The notes: generated by a model not told the origin, from the sequence alone. A stretch of DNA of 64,000 nt from Comamonas sp. B21-038 (GCF_022387135.1 NZ_CP092462.1:3286001-3350000); one strand, 5' to 3'; counted from the stretch's first letter, positions 17,237-26,984 are shown. Numbers and translations are program-made.

Positions 17237-18423
17237 ATGTTTGCAAGATGGATGGCTACGGCCGCCACGCTGTTGGCCTGCCAATGGGTGAGCGCGCAGC
17301 CTGTTCCCTATATTCCGACGTTCAGCTGCCAATCGAGCAATGCCATTCTGAACACCGGTTATGACTTTGAAGCGGGGGCGCTGGTCCCCAACGGCGGCGA
17401 GGACCTGCAGTGGTGGGTGTCATCCAGCCAGTCGGATCCGACGGGTGCCCTCGGCCCCAGCCCCACGGCGGTTTGGAAACCCACCACTGTCCCCAACACT
17501 GCGGCGATACCTGCCGACTGGGTGTCGGGCAGCGCCCTGGGCGGCCAGACCAACTGGATCTCGCCGCTGGCCAACGCCACGACCCGCCCTCGCCCCTATC
17601 CGTTCAACCCGCTGGTCACCAACTACTACCGCATGCAGTTCAACTTGCCTGCCGGCATTCCGCCGAGCGCGCTGAAGCTGAGCATGGACTACTACGCAGA
17701 TGACGGCATGCTCGGTGTGTCCATCAACGGTGTTTTTCAACCGCTGCCCATCGGGAGCTATGCCCTGGCACCGGCGGGACGGCCCCGCTCAACGGCCAGT
17801 GGGTCACCGGTCTCAACACGCTGATCTTCTCCGTGGTCGATGGTGGCTGGGGATCGGGCTTGCTGGCGCACCTGAAGTCAGACAGCCTGATGTGCGAAAC
17901 CTCATTGACCATTCAGAAGACCATCGACAAGCCCAGCTACACCCCAGGACAGACGGCGAACTACACGATCACCGTGCGCAACCCGGGCCCCTCCGATGCC
18001 AGCCTGGTGACGCTCAGCAACGAGATGCCCACGGCCCTGAGCGAAGCAGCCTGGTCCTGCAGCGCCGCCAACGGTGCGGTCTGCCCCGGCGATCTGGGCA
18101 ATGCGCCTTTCAGCTTTGACCTGCCTCCAGGCGGCGAGTTGGTATTTGGCCTCTCCGGCACGGTGGCCGCATCGGGCAGCCTGGCGAGCGTCGCCACCAT
18201 CGAGCCCGGCCCGGGTGCGATCTGCGACGCCAGCACGGGCTGCACGGCCACGGCAGAGGCCGAGATCACCACCGAAGTCATCCCGCTGGATCCAGAGCCC
18301 CAGCCCACCCCGGAAAAGGTGCCCACCCTTGGCAACTGGGCGATGGCAATCCTGTCGGCGCTGACGATCGCGCTGGTGTGGACCCAGGCCCGCAGGCGCC
18401 AGCGGGGCCGCCCACAACGCTGA
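17237..18423 (+). pseudogene. IPTL-CTERM surface protein with DUF11-like domain, frameshifted
   Basis: One gene is split between two frames. The first part (17237-17824) has a signal peptide (ATLLACQWVSAQ) and a beta-sandwich-like domain with GYDFEAGAL and YYADDGMLGVSINGVF. Near 17764-17770 the coding frame shifts by -1: adding one base there restores GTGGTAPLNGQWVTGLNTL and joins the second part. That part has a DUF11/CARDB-like repeat (SLTIQKTIDKPSYTPGQTAN) and an IPTL-CTERM tail: VPTLGNWAMAILS, a hydrophobic helix and a final RRRQRGRPQR. The tail is a sorting signal for export and membrane processing. Either a real pseudogene, a phase-variable site, or a sequencing error. Function unknown; probably cell-surface. 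Confidence 0.75.
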
Positions 18424-18621
18424 TAGCGGGCCACCCCGCCGCCGCCAGGCCTCGTACTGCCCCGCAGGTGGTACGAGGCTTGTGTCTGTCTGGTCTGGCA
18501 CAGAGGGACGCGGCAGCCGGTCGCCAAGTTGACTGCGGCCACGCATGCGGCCGCCATGGCCCAAAGGCCTTGCGGTACGCTCGGGACATCGCTTACTTGT
18601 GCACATCGCCAGGAGATTTCC

Positions 18622-19512
18622 ATGCCATCGCAAACTGCCCAGCCGGTCGTCGGCCTGATTGGGGTCGGCCTGATGGGCCACGGCATTGCCCGCAACGTCG
18701 CGGCCAAAGGCTTTCAACTCTATGTGCTGGAGCACCCCGGCAACCAGCCGCTGACGGAGCTGCTGAGCCTGGGCACCCGCACCTGCCAGACTCCGGCCGA
18801 GCTGGCCGGCCACTGCGACGTCGTCATCCTCTGCGTGACCGGCTCGCCCCAGGTCGAAGCCGTGCTGACCGGCGCGCAGGGCCTGCTGTCGGCCTTGCGC
18901 CCCGGCACCGTCGTGATCGATTGCTCGACCGCCGTGCCCGCATCGACGGTGCGCATGGCGCAGGCGGTGCAGGCTGCGGGCGGCCAGTTCATCGATGCGC
19001 CGATGACCAAGACCTCCAAGCAGGCGCACGACGGCCAGCTCAATCTGCTGGTCGGCGGCGATGCCGCCGTGCTGGCCCAGGTGCAGCCGGTGCTGGCCAC
19101 CTTCACCAGCCAGGTCACCCATGTGGGTGCGCTGGGCGACGGCCACCGCATGAAGCTGCTGCACAACTTTGTCTCGGTGGGCCAGATGAGCCTGCTGGCC
19201 GAGGCCACCGCCTGCGCGCGCAAGCAGGGCATGGACATGCAGGCCTTCCACAGCGTGCTGGCCGCAGGGGGCGGCGCCGGTGTGGCGTTGGACCGTCTGC
19301 AGTCCTATATCCTGGCGGACGACCCCTCGGGCATTGCGTTCTCGATCGCCAACGCGGCCAAGGATTTGAGCTACTACGCGACGATGGCCCACGATGCAGA
19401 AGCCGCGAGCCTGATTGCCGATGCGGCCGCCACGACATTGCAGAACCAGGTCGAGGCCCGGCATGGCGATGCGATGCTGCCGGCGCTGATCGGACTGTTG
19501 GCCAAGTCCTGA
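18622..19512 (+). CDS. NAD(P)-dependent beta-hydroxyacid dehydrogenase (3-hydroxyisobutyrate dehydrogenase family)
   Basis: 296 residues. N-terminal Rossmann motif GLIGVGLMGHGIARNVAAKG (about 11-30), substrate-binding DAPMTKTSKQA in place of the usual DAPVSGG, and the catalytic-lysine helix GHRMKLLHNF near 175. The family reduces or oxidises 3-hydroxy acids such as 3-hydroxyisobutyrate, tartronate semialdehyde or 2-hydroxymethylglutarate. The changed DAPMTKT motif means the exact substrate cannot be assigned. ATG 18622 follows an AGGAGA RBS at 18611. Monocistronic, convergent with gpsA. Confidence 0.85.
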   Translation: MPSQTAQPVVGLIGVGLMGHGIARNVAAKGFQLYVLEHPGNQPLTELLSLGTRTCQTPAELAGHCDVVILCVTGSPQVEAVLTGAQGLLSALRPGTVVIDCSTAVPASTVRMAQAVQAAGGQFIDAPMTKTSKQAHDGQLNLLVGGDAAVLAQVQPVLATFTSQVTHVGALGDGHRMKLLHNFVSVGQMSLLAEATACARKQGMDMQAFHSVLAAGGGAGVALDRLQSYILADDPSGIAFSIANAAKDLSYYATMAHDAEAASLIADAAATTLQNQVEARHGDAMLPALIGLLAKS

Positions 19513-19530
19513 AGAGCAGTCCGGGAGTTT

Positions 19531-20532
19531 TTATTCGGCGCGGGGCTCGCGCCCCATCAGCGCCTGCACCACATCGGGGGCCGACAGGCTGCCATCGAGC
19601 AAGGCGACGACGGCGGCCGTGATCGGCATCTCCACGCCCAGCTTCTGGGCGCGCTGCAGCACTGTGCGGGCGCTGTATACCCCTTCGGCCACATGGCCGA
19701 GCGACTGCACCGCCTGCTCCAGGCTCTGGCCCTGGGCCAGCAACAGGCCGATCTTGCGGTTGCGCGACAGATCCCCTGTGGCCGTCAGCACCAGATCGCC
19801 CAGGCCCGACAGACCCATGAAGGTATCGGTGTGCGCGCCCAGCGCCACGCCCAGGCGCGTCATCTCGGCCAAACCGCGCGTCACCAGGGCGGCGCGGGCA
19901 TTCAGACCCAAATTCAGGCCATCACAGAGGCCGGTGGCAATCGCCAGCACGTTCTTGACGGCGCCGCCGACTTCGACCCCGCTGATGTCCTCATTGGCAT
20001 AGACGCGCAGGTTGTCGCCATGGAAGGCCGCGACCAGCGCATCGCGCACATCGGCATGGCGGCTGGCTGCCACCAAGGCCGTGGGCTGGTGCTGGGCCAC
20101 CTCCTGCGCAAAGCTGGGGCCGCTCAGCACGCCGGCATGCAGCGCGGGTGCCACCTGGGCGCAGACCTCATTGCCCAGCAAGCCATGGCTGCCGGCGGGC
20201 GCGCCCGGGGGCACGGCTTCAAAACCCTTGCTGAGCCAGGCCACCGGCACCTGGCAATCGCGCAGCATCGTCAGGCCGCCGCGCAACGCCGCCATCGGCG
20301 TGCCCAGCACAATCAGCTCGGCCTGGGCGACCAGAGGCTGCAGATCGCCGCTGGTTACATGCAGCGCATCGGGCAAGCGGATGCCTGGCAAATAGCGCTG
20401 GTTCTCGCGGCTGGTTTGCAGCTGGCGGGCCTGCTGAGTGTCGCGGGCCCACAACTGCACGCTGTGGCGTGCGGCCGCATGCATGGCCAACGCCGTTCCC
20501 CAGGCACCCGCGCCCATCACCAAGATCTTCAT
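19531..20532 (-). CDS. gpsA: NAD(P)+-dependent glycerol-3-phosphate dehydrogenase
   Basis: 333 residues. Rossmann motif [19 protein letters not shown] at the N-terminus, then [23 protein letters not shown] and the catalytic lysine in [13 protein letters not shown]. The enzyme reduces dihydroxyacetone phosphate to sn-glycerol-3-phosphate, the first step of phospholipid synthesis. ATG 20532 is favoured over an in-frame GTG 6 bases upstream because the AAGAGGGG ribosome-binding site directly touches the GTG. It is last in the secB-linked block, the same neighbours as E. coli yibN-grxC-secB-gpsA. Confidence 0.96.
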   Translation of the reverse strand: MKILVMGAGAWGTALAMHAAARHSVQLWARDTQQARQLQTSRENQRYLPGIRLPDALHVTSGDLQPLVAQAELIVLGTPMAALRGGLTMLRDCQVPVAWLSKGFEAVPPGAPAGSHGLLGNEVCAQVAPALHAGVLSGPSFAQEVAQHQPTALVAASRHADVRDALVAAFHGDNLRVYANEDISGVEVGGAVKNVLAIATGLCDGLNLGLNARAALVTRGLAEMTRLGVALGAHTDTFMGLSGLGDLVLTATGDLSRNRKIGLLLAQGQSLEQAVQSLGHVAEGVYSARTVLQRAQKLGVEMPITAAVVALLDGSLSAPDVVQALMGREPRAE

Positions 20533-20601
20533 AGCCACCCCCCTCTTACATCAACTCAAATGCTGGCGCTGCCTGCGGCCGGCTCCCCGGCAGATACAAC
20601 A

Positions 20602-20631
20602 AAGGCCTTGCAACCTAGACTGCAAGGCCTT
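20602..20631 (-). terminator. hairpin between secB and gpsA
   Basis: AAGGCCTTGCA, 8-base loop, TGCAAGGCCTT: an 11-bp perfect stem. Read on the minus strand it follows the secB stop by about 20 bases and is followed by TTTGTTG, so it is a weak-tailed terminator or attenuator before gpsA. Confidence 0.55.
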
Positions 20632-20652
20632 GCGTTGTCAACACAGCGGCAA

Positions 20653-21114
20653 TTACTGGGCCAGTGCGGCACCTGCGCCAGCGCCATTGGCCTGGGCTTG
20701 TTGCTGCTCGTACATGGCCTGGAAGTTGATTTCCGCCAGATGCACAGGCGGGAAGCCGGCGCGGGTCACGATGTCTGCGACGTTGCCGCGCAGGTAAGGG
20801 TAGACGATCTGCGGGCAGGCCACACCGATCACAGCACCCATCTGGTCGTCAGGAATGCCACGGATCTCGAAGATACCGGCTTGCTTGGCTTCCACCAGGA
20901 ATACGGTCTTGTCTTCGATCTTGGTCTGCACGGTGGCGGTCACGGCCACTTCGAAAATGCCATCGGCCACAGGGGTGGCTTCCACACCCAGCTGGATGTC
21001 CACGCTGGGCTGGGTCTGCTCCAGCAGAATGGCTGGCGAGTTGGGCTGCTCCAGCGACGCGTCCTTCAGGTACACGCGTTGAATTTGGAACACGGGATTT
21101 TCTTGATCCGCCAT
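20653..21114 (-). CDS. secB: protein-export chaperone SecB
   Basis: 153 residues. Family features: [19 protein letters not shown] at the N-terminus, [19 protein letters not shown] and the [35 protein letters not shown]ecA-binding region. SecB tetramers hold precursor proteins unfolded and hand them to SecA. The C-terminus ends in an Ala/Gly/Gln tail. Its conserved partner genes grxC and the rhodanese lie immediately upstream. Confidence 0.97.
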   Translation of the reverse strand: MADQENPVFQIQRVYLKDASLEQPNSPAILLEQTQPSVDIQLGVEATPVADGIFEVAVTATVQTKIEDKTVFLVEAKQAGIFEIRGIPDDQMGAVIGVACPQIVYPYLRGNVADIVTRAGFPPVHLAEINFQAMYEQQQAQANGAGAGAALAQ

Positions 21115-21275
21115 GGTTGTCTGTCTTTCGCTAGAAAAAGGAATGGAGTGCAGCTGCGATGCCGCCCGTTGTGTGCGCCCCTCGCATGCAGCCTGCCATT
21201 ATGCAATGGCAAATTGACAGTGCCGGCAAGCGCCCGCTCCGGCTTGGAGGGGCATGCACGAGGCAGTGAAAGGTC

Positions 21276-21533
21276 TCAGGATTGCAGCAGTGGCAAGAGA
21301 CCACCACGCTGGTCCAGTGCTATCAGGTCGTCACAGCCGCCCACGTGGGTGTCGCCAATGAAGATTTGCGGCACGGTGCGCCGGCCGGTGGTCTCCATCA
21401 TCACCGCACGCTGCGCTGGATCGCTGTCGATCCGGATCTCTTCAATCTGCGCGACCCCCTTGGCTTGCAGCACCTGCTTGGCACGCGTGCAATAAGGGCA
21501 GTAGGCGGTGGTGTACATCTTTACAGCTTGCAT
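21276..21533 (-). CDS. grxC: glutaredoxin 3
   Basis: 85 residues with the dithiol active site Cys-Pro-Tyr-Cys (TTAYCPYCTRAKQVL), the cis-proline TVPQIFI and the GGCDDLIAL glutathione-binding loop. It reduces disulfides and glutathionylated proteins using glutathione in the cytoplasm. ATG 21533 (MQAVKMYT) gives the usual Grx3 length; the frame is open 15 codons upstream but without family similarity. Sits between secB and the rhodanese gene. Confidence 0.95.
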   Translation of the reverse strand: MQAVKMYTTAYCPYCTRAKQVLQAKGVAQIEEIRIDSDPAQRAVMMETTGRRTVPQIFIGDTHVGGCDDLIALDQRGGLLPLLQS

Positions 21534-21618
21534 GAGAGTGTCCTGGAGCCCGCGCCCTGGAGGACGCTGACCCGTCAATGGTGTCTAAAGACCGTAGATG
21601 GGGCCAAAATGTGCGAAA

Positions 21619-22026
21619 TCAAGCCTTCTTCAGCGGCATGCTGGCGGCGCGCCAGCCTTTCATGCCACCGGCCAGCGCCTGCACATTGGTGTAGCCCAGC
21701 TTCTTGGCCACGGCCACGGCCCGCTGCGAACGTTGGCCCTGTGCGCAGACCAGGATCAGCGGCAAGGCCTTGTTCTTGACGACGGCGGGCAGCTGGGCTT
21801 CGAGCTGGTCCAGCGGTACATTCTTGGCATTGCTGATGTGGCCGGCGCTGAATTCCTGCGCATCCGACACGTCGACCACGATGGCCTTCTCACGGTTGAT
21901 CAGCGCCACCGCGTTGGCAGGGCTGAGCGTGCCGCCGCCCATGTTCTTCATGGCGGGCATCATCAGCATCGCGCCCGAGCCCAGTACCAGCACGATCAGA
22001 TACCAGTTGTCGATCAGAAAGTTCAC
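21619..22026 (-). CDS. membrane-anchored rhodanese-like protein (YibN-like)
   Basis: 135 residues. An N-terminal membrane helix (NWYLIVLVLGSGAMLMMPAM) is followed by one rhodanese domain with active-site loop CAQGQRSQRA; the cysteine is the probable sulfur carrier. Position next to grxC-secB-gpsA matches E. coli YibN. Rhodaneses of this type move sulfane sulfur or act in protein insertion quality control; YibN has been linked to the inner-membrane insertase system. The substrate is not known from sequence. Divergent from gpmA. Confidence 0.88.
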   Translation of the reverse strand: MNFLIDNWYLIVLVLGSGAMLMMPAMKNMGGGTLSPANAVALINREKAIVVDVSDAQEFSAGHISNAKNVPLDQLEAQLPAVVKNKALPLILVCAQGQRSQRAVAVAKKLGYTNVQALAGGMKGWRAASMPLKKA

Positions 22027-22320
22027 ACAAGTCCCTTGTCAAAAATGCTCAAACAGCCTCGCATTCTAAAAGCGCGGCCATGCCGCTGCGCGATAAAAGC
22101 CTTTGATGCCCTGGAATGTCACCGCCGAAGGCCTGCGCAGATTTCTGGCCGCGCTGAATGCGGCTTCTGGCCATGCGGGGCCGCCAAGCTGTGCAGGCGC
22201 CGTGGGATTTAGGCCTGCCTCTACAATCGGCGCCATTGTGAATGCAGCGGGATCCCCAGGCCCTGTAGCGCCACCGGCCCGCGACACGTACCGCTTTTTT
22301 GACTATTGCACGAGGATTGC

Positions 22321-23061
22321 ATGTACAAGCTTGTCCTGATTCGCCATGGTGAATCGACCTGGAACCTGGAAAACCGCTTCACCGGCTGGACCGATGTGGA
22401 CCTGACCGACACCGGCGTGGCGCAAGCCAAGCAAGCCGGCCAGCTGCTCAAGGCAGAAGGCTATGACTTCGATGTGGCCTACACCAGCGTGCTCAAACGC
22501 GCGATCCGCACCTTGTGGCACACCCTCGACGAGATGGACCGCACCTGGCTGCCCGTGCAAAAGTGCTGGCAGCTCAATGAGCGCCACTACGGCGCGCTGC
22601 AGGGCTTGAACAAGGCGGAAACCGCGAAGAAGTTTGGCGACGAGCAAGTGCTGGTCTGGCGCCGCAGCTATGACACGCCCCCGCCGGCACTGGAATCCGC
22701 CGATCCGCGCAGCGAAAAGGCCGACCGCCGCTATGCCGGCGCTGCCGACCAGGTGCCACTGACTGAATGCCTCAAGGACACCGTCGAGCGCGTCGTGCCT
22801 TTCTGGAACGAAGCGATTGCACCGGCCATCCAGCGGGGCGAGCGTGTGGTGATTGCCGCCCACGGCAACTCCATCCGCGCGCTGGTCAAGTACCTCGATG
22901 GCGTCTCCGACAGCGACATCGTGAACCTGAACATCCCCAACGGCATTCCGCTGGTCTATGAGCTGGATGCCAACCTGAAGCCGCTGCGCCATTACTACCT
23001 GGGTGACGCCGAAGCCGCTGCCAAGGCCGCCGCTGCGGTCGCCTCCCAAGGCAAGGCCTGA
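22321..23061 (+). CDS. gpmA: 2,3-bisphosphoglycerate-dependent phosphoglycerate mutase
   Basis: 246 residues, typical for dPGM. Catalytic phospho-histidine H9 in LIRHGES, the [12 protein letters not shown] segment, [19 protein letters not shown], and the second histidine in [13 protein letters not shown]. It interconverts 3- and 2-phosphoglycerate in glycolysis and gluconeogenesis. ATG 22321 has GAGG 10 bases upstream. It heads the gpmA-ctpA-moeB series that is conserved in Burkholderiales. Confidence 0.96.
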   Translation: MYKLVLIRHGESTWNLENRFTGWTDVDLTDTGVAQAKQAGQLLKAEGYDFDVAYTSVLKRAIRTLWHTLDEMDRTWLPVQKCWQLNERHYGALQGLNKAETAKKFGDEQVLVWRRSYDTPPPALESADPRSEKADRRYAGAADQVPLTECLKDTVERVVPFWNEAIAPAIQRGERVVIAAHGNSIRALVKYLDGVSDSDIVNLNIPNGIPLVYELDANLKPLRHYYLGDAEAAAKAAAAVASQGKA

Positions 23062-23393
23062 ACGCCGGGCGGCCCGCCGCCCACCTGCGGGCCTGCCGGG
23101 CTGCGGGGAACTCTGCGCTGCAAGCGGTAATCCGAGTCAGGCGGCTGCGCACTGGCGATGACAGCGGCCTGCCCCATGGCAAGGCCGCTGCGCCATATCC
23201 CTACAGGCTCTTGGGCAGCGTTGAACCGCCCGAAGGCGTACCGCTACTGGCGGTGTCAGCGCCAGCCGCTTGCCGGTGCCAGTAGGCGGCTAGCGAAAGT
23301 AAATACTTGTCTTAACACCCGAAAAGCGCTGCTGCGCCGCACCGGCGCAGGCGCTTGGGTGTATATTGGCACGCTATAGAAAGTTGTGAGCAT
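23062..23393 (+). other. 332-base intergenic region before ctpA
   Basis: GC-rich with several short inverted repeats; the clearest is GCGCCG-cac-CGGCGC within a longer imperfect stem at 23325-23354. Downstream of it, GGGTGTATATTGGCACGCTATAGA (split here as TTGGCA and TATAGA elements) is promoter-like just before the ctpA start. No ORF with coding character and no RNA gene were recognised. Confidence 0.4.
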
Positions 23394-24902
23394 ATGGGCC
23401 AAAAATTGAAGATTGCCGGCTGGGTTTCACTGGGCGTGGTGGCTGGCGCGCTCACGACCGTCTCCTTGCAGACGGTCGCAAGGGGCGTGATGTCGCCGAT
23501 GCCGCTGGAAGAGATCCAGCAGCTGTCGGCCGTTTTCGGCCTGATCAAGACCGACTATGTCGAGCCGGCCGATGACAAGAAACTCATCACCGATGCCATC
23601 TCCGGCATGGTGTCCGGGCTCGATCCCCACTCGCAGTACTTCGACAAGAAGTCGTTCCGTGAATTTCAGGAAGGCACCAGCGGCAAGTTCGTCGGTGTCG
23701 GCATCGAGATCACCCAGGAAGACGGCCTGATCCGCATCGTCTCCCCGATCGAAGGCTCGCCTGCTGACCTGGCCGGCCTCAAGACCAACGACCTGATCAC
23801 CAAGATCGACGACACGGCAGTCAAGGGACTGTCGCTCAACGATGCGGTCAAACGCATGCGTGGCGAGCCCAACACCAAGGTGGTGCTGACGATTCTGCGC
23901 AAGGACGAGAGCCGCAGCTTCCCGGTGACGATCACCCGCACCGAGATCAAGACCCAGTCCGTCAAGGCCAAGATGATCGAGCCGGGCTACGGCTGGGTGC
24001 GCGTCTCCCAGTTCCAGGAACGCACCGTCGATGACTTTGTACGCAAGGTCGAAGACCTGTACAAGCAGGACCCGAACCTCAAGGGCCTGGTGCTGGACCT
24101 GCGCAATGACCCCGGTGGCCTGCTGGACGCCGCCGTGGCGATCTCGGCAGCCTTCCTGCAGCCGAATGTGACCGTGGTGACCACCGACGGCCAGCTGGCC
24201 GAGAGCAAGGCGATCTTCCGCGCCTCGCCCGAGTTCTATGCGCGCCGTGGCAGCGATCCGATCAAGTCGCTGCCTGCGGCGATCAAGAACATTCCGCTGG
24301 TGGTGCTGGTCAATGAAGGCTCGGCATCGGCCTCCGAGATCGTCTCGGGCGCGCTGCAGGACCACAAGCGCGCCACGATCATGGGCGCGCAGACCTTTGG
24401 CAAGGGCTCGGTGCAGACCGTGCGTCCCCTGGGCCCGGACACCGGCATCAAGCTGACGACGGCGCGCTACTACACCCCGAGTGGCAAGTCGATCCAGGCC
24501 AAGGGCATCGTGCCGGACATCATGGTCGACGAGTCGGCAGAAGGCGACCTGTTTGCCGCGCTGCGCACCCGCGAAGCAGATCTGGAAAAGCACCTGTCCA
24601 GCGGCCAGGGCCCTGAAGTCAAGGACGAAGCCCGCGAGAAAGCCCGTGAAGCGGCGTTGAAGCGCCTGGACGAAGAGAGCAAGAAGCCCGCCTCCGAGCG
24701 CCGCCCGCCCGAGTTCGGCTCGGACAAGGACTTCCAGCTGCAGCAGGCACTGCACCAGCTCAAGGGTGAGCCGGTGAAGGTCAGCCAGACCAAGACCGAG
24801 CGCCCCGCCGAGAAAAAGGACGAGGAGAAGACCAGCGCTACCGACAAGCCCGAATCGTCGACCGACGACACGAAGCTGCCGGCAACGGAGCCCAAGAAGT
24901 AG
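23394..24902 (+). CDS. S41 family C-terminal processing peptidase
   Basis: 502 residues. N-terminal signal-anchor (LKIAGWVSLGVVAGALTTVSL), a PDZ domain (about 75-165: GVGIEITQEDGLIRIVSPIEGSPADLAGLKTNDLI) and a tail-specific protease domain with the catalytic serine in NEGSASASEIVSGAL and lysine in TFGKGSVQT. The C-terminal 90 residues are highly charged (Lys/Glu/Asp/Ser/Thr) and probably disordered. CtpA enzymes trim C-termini of periplasmic proteins and cell-wall hydrolases. ATG 23394 was chosen; upstream frame lacks similarity. Followed by a terminator and then moeB. Confidence 0.93.
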   Translation: MGQKLKIAGWVSLGVVAGALTTVSLQTVARGVMSPMPLEEIQQLSAVFGLIKTDYVEPADDKKLITDAISGMVSGLDPHSQYFDKKSFREFQEGTSGKFVGVGIEITQEDGLIRIVSPIEGSPADLAGLKTNDLITKIDDTAVKGLSLNDAVKRMRGEPNTKVVLTILRKDESRSFPVTITRTEIKTQSVKAKMIEPGYGWVRVSQFQERTVDDFVRKVEDLYKQDPNLKGLVLDLRNDPGGLLDAAVAISAAFLQPNVTVVTTDGQLAESKAIFRASPEFYARRGSDPIKSLPAAIKNIPLVVLVNEGSASASEIVSGALQDHKRATIMGAQTFGKGSVQTVRPLGPDTGIKLTTARYYTPSGKSIQAKGIVPDIMVDESAEGDLFAALRTREADLEKHLSSGQGPEVKDEAREKAREAALKRLDEESKKPASERRPPEFGSDKDFQLQQALHQLKGEPVKVSQTKTERPAEKKDEEKTSATDKPESSTDDTKLPATEPKK

Positions 24903-24923
24903 AGCCCGTTTTAAGCTGCATCA

Positions 24924-24963
24924 AAAGGCCGCCAGCAGAGTTCCTGCTGCGGCCTTTGTTTTT
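24924..24963 (+). terminator. rho-independent terminator after ctpA
   Basis: AAAGGCCGC-c-AGCAG, 5-base loop, CTGCT-GCGGCCTTT, followed by a T-rich run TTTGTTTTTTT. It separates ctpA from moeB (start 24980). Confidence 0.8.
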
Positions 24964-24979
24964 TTCAGACAATAGCCCC

Positions 24980-25735
24980 ATGAACGATGAGCAACTCTTG
25001 CGCTACTCTCGCCATATTTTTCTGGACGAGATCGGCATTGAAGGCCAGGAGGCCATTCTGGCCGCGCACGCGGTGGTGATCGGCGCAGGCGGCCTGGGCA
25101 GCCCGGCGGCCATGTACCTGGCCTCAGCCGGTGTGGGACGCATCACCCTGGTCGATGACGACACCGTCGATCTGACCAATTTGCAGCGCCAGATTGCCCA
25201 TACCACCGAGCGCGTGGGACAGTCCAAGGTCAGCTCCTGCGCCGCCACGCTGCAGGCGATCAATCCGCATGTCCAGGTCATGGCGCTGCAGGAGCGTGTC
25301 GGTGAAGAGCGGCTGCAGGCCCTGGTCGCCAGTGCGACCGTGGTGCTGGACTGCACGGACAACTACCGCACGCGCCAGGCCATCAATGCGGCCTGCGTGG
25401 CAAAGGGCAAACCGCTGGTGAGCGGGGCGGCGATCCGCTTTGACGGCCAGATCAGCGTATTTGACAGGCGCCACGAAGGCGCCGCCTGCTACGCCTGCCT
25501 GTTCTCCCCGGACGAGCAGTTCGAGGAAGCCAGCTGCTCCACGATGGGGGTGTTTGCGCCGCTGGTGGGCATCATCGGCACGATGCAGGCCGCCGAGGCG
25601 CTCAAGCTCGTGGCTGGCGTGGGGCGCAGCCTGAACGGGCGGCTGATGATGCTCGAGCTCAAGGACATGGAATGGAGCAGCATGCAGGTCGCCCGCAACC
25701 CCCAGTGCCCGGTCTGCGGCCAGGCGCACCATTGA
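24980..25735 (+). CDS. moeB: HesA/MoeB/ThiF family adenylyltransferase
   Basis: 251 residues. ATP-binding GAGGLGSPAAMYLASAGVG, LVDDDTVDLTNLQRQ, catalytic-region DCTDNYRTRQAIN, and two zinc Cys pairs (CYACLF, CPVCGQ). The family adenylates the C-terminal glycine of ThiS or MoaD-type sulfur carriers in thiamine or molybdopterin synthesis. MoeB and ThiF cannot be separated by motif alone; the length and lack of thi genes favour MoeB. No strong ribosome-binding site precedes ATG 24980, which lies 16 bases after the terminator T-run. Confidence 0.9.
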   Translation: MNDEQLLRYSRHIFLDEIGIEGQEAILAAHAVVIGAGGLGSPAAMYLASAGVGRITLVDDDTVDLTNLQRQIAHTTERVGQSKVSSCAATLQAINPHVQVMALQERVGEERLQALVASATVVLDCTDNYRTRQAINAACVAKGKPLVSGAAIRFDGQISVFDRRHEGAACYACLFSPDEQFEEASCSTMGVFAPLVGIIGTMQAAEALKLVAGVGRSLNGRLMMLELKDMEWSSMQVARNPQCPVCGQAHH

Positions 25736-25888
25736 TATCCCGCTTTGTTATTTGTTTTTTATATATTATTATAGATAAATATTAAACCTACGAGGTCTTG
25801 TCCTACTTACGCCATCCTTTCAGACCGATGGTTTCACCACGGCTTGTTGCTATCATCGTTACGGTAAGACACACCCGTGTAGCCGTAT

Positions 25889-26275
25889 ATGCATCGCCGT
25901 TTGAAAACATATCTGGTAGAAGACAACAAGACCATCCGCGACAACCTGATAGCCACACTAGAGGATCTGGCACAGGTGGAGACCGTGGGGCATGCCAGCA
26001 CCGAAACCGACGCCACGACCTGGCTGACTAACCCGGCCACCGACTGGGATCTGGCCGTGATCGACATTTTTCTGCTGGAAGGCAGCGGCCTGGGTGTGCT
26101 CGAAAAGCTCCAGGAGCGGGCGCCACACCAGCACCTGGTGATTCTCAGCAACTATGCGACGCCGAGCATGCGTGAGCGCTGCGCGCAGCTGGGCGCCAAC
26201 CGGGTGTTCGACAAATCGGAAGATATTGACGCGCTGATCGACTACTGCGTTGAGCGCACATCCCAGCTGCAGTGA
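25889..26275 (+). CDS. stand-alone response-regulator receiver protein
   Basis: 128 residues forming one receiver domain with no output domain. Acidic pair E11-D12, phospho-acceptor D59 (LAVIDIFL), Ser/Thr switch in LVILSNYA, conserved lysine K109 (VFDKSED). It may act as a phosphate sink, phosphorelay shuttle or protein-interaction switch. It is preceded by 150 bases that are unusually AT-rich and is convergent with a NarL-type regulator whose kinase lies just beyond, so the three may form one signalling network (inference). Confidence 0.85.
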   Translation: MHRRLKTYLVEDNKTIRDNLIATLEDLAQVETVGHASTETDATTWLTNPATDWDLAVIDIFLLEGSGLGVLEKLQERAPHQHLVILSNYATPSMRERCAQLGANRVFDKSEDIDALIDYCVERTSQLQ

Positions 26276-26304
26276 GCGCCTGATGTTGCCCTGCTGGCCC
26301 TCAC

Positions 26305-26330
26305 AAAAAAGCGGCCTGGGCAGGCCGCTG
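26305..26330 (-). terminator. terminator for the NarL-type regulator gene
   Basis: On the minus strand GCGGCCTG-cc-CAGGCCGC is followed by TTTTTT; it lies 22 bases after the regulator stop and also 30 bases beyond the convergent receiver gene. Confidence 0.8.
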
Positions 26331-26351
26331 GTCTTGCGAAAGTGGGCGCAT

Positions 26352-26984
26352 TCAGTCGATCAGACCGTTCTTCAGTGCGTAGTAGGTCAGGTCGCTGTTC
26401 GACGCCAGTCCCATCTTCTCCATCAAACGCGTGCGGTAGGTGCTCACCGTCTTGACGCTGAGCGACAGCTGGTCGGCAATATTGCCCGCTGTCTCACCCT
26501 TGGCCAGCTTCAAGAACACCTGAAACTCGCGCTCGGACAGCTGCTCATGCGGAGGCGCATCCTCCTTGCGGTGCAGTTGCTGGGCCAGCAAGTCGGCGAC
26601 GGCCGGCGTCAGATAGCGTTTGCCCAGCGAGATCGTGCGCAGCGCCTCGACAATCTCGGACGGGTCGCATTCCTTGTTCAGGTAGCCACTGGCCCCTTGC
26701 CGGATCAGGTTGATCGCATAGTGGGCTTCAGGGTAGCCGCTCAGGATCAGAATGCCCATGTCGGGCGCCTTGGCGCGCAACATCGCCAGCGCATCGATAC
26801 CGCTTTGCCCGGGCATCGACAGATCCATGATCAGAACGTCGATCTCTTCCTTGCGCACCAGATCGATGGCTTCCCGTCCATTGGCCGCCTCTCCGACGAC
26901 ACGCAGATCGACATGTTCGGCCAAAAATTGCTTGAGGCCCGAGCGCACAATGGCGTGATCATCGACGATACCAACTTTAATCAT
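26352..26984 (-). CDS. NarL/FixJ-type response regulator
   Basis: 210 residues. Receiver domain with DD at 8-9, phospho-acceptor D54 (VLIMDLSMPG) and K in YLNKECD, then a LuxR-type helix-turn-helix (LSEREFQVFLKLAKGETAGNIADQLSLSVKTVSTYRTRLMEKMG). ATG 26984 follows a GAGGGGAA ribosome-binding site. It is divergent from the histidine kinase at 27094 and is its most likely partner. Target genes are not deducible; the neighbouring small envelope genes are candidates. Confidence 0.93.
   Translation of the reverse strand: MIKVGIVDDHAIVRSGLKQFLAEHVDLRVVGEAANGREAIDLVRKEEIDVLIMDLSMPGQSGIDALAMLRAKAPDMGILILSGYPEAHYAINLIRQGASGYLNKECDPSEIVEALRTISLGKRYLTPAVADLLAQQLHRKEDAPPHEQLSEREFQVFLKLAKGETAGNIADQLSLSVKTVSTYRTRLMEKMGLASNSDLTYYALKNGLID

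Noticed and set aside
17700-18119. Third-frame ORF across the frameshifted IPTL-CTERM gene
   Set aside because: Arg/Gln/His-rich out-of-frame translation; the two real frames carry all domain features.
23325-23354. GC-rich hairpin upstream of ctpA
   Set aside because: No T-run and far from any stop codon that needs it; cannot be told from chance in GC-rich DNA.
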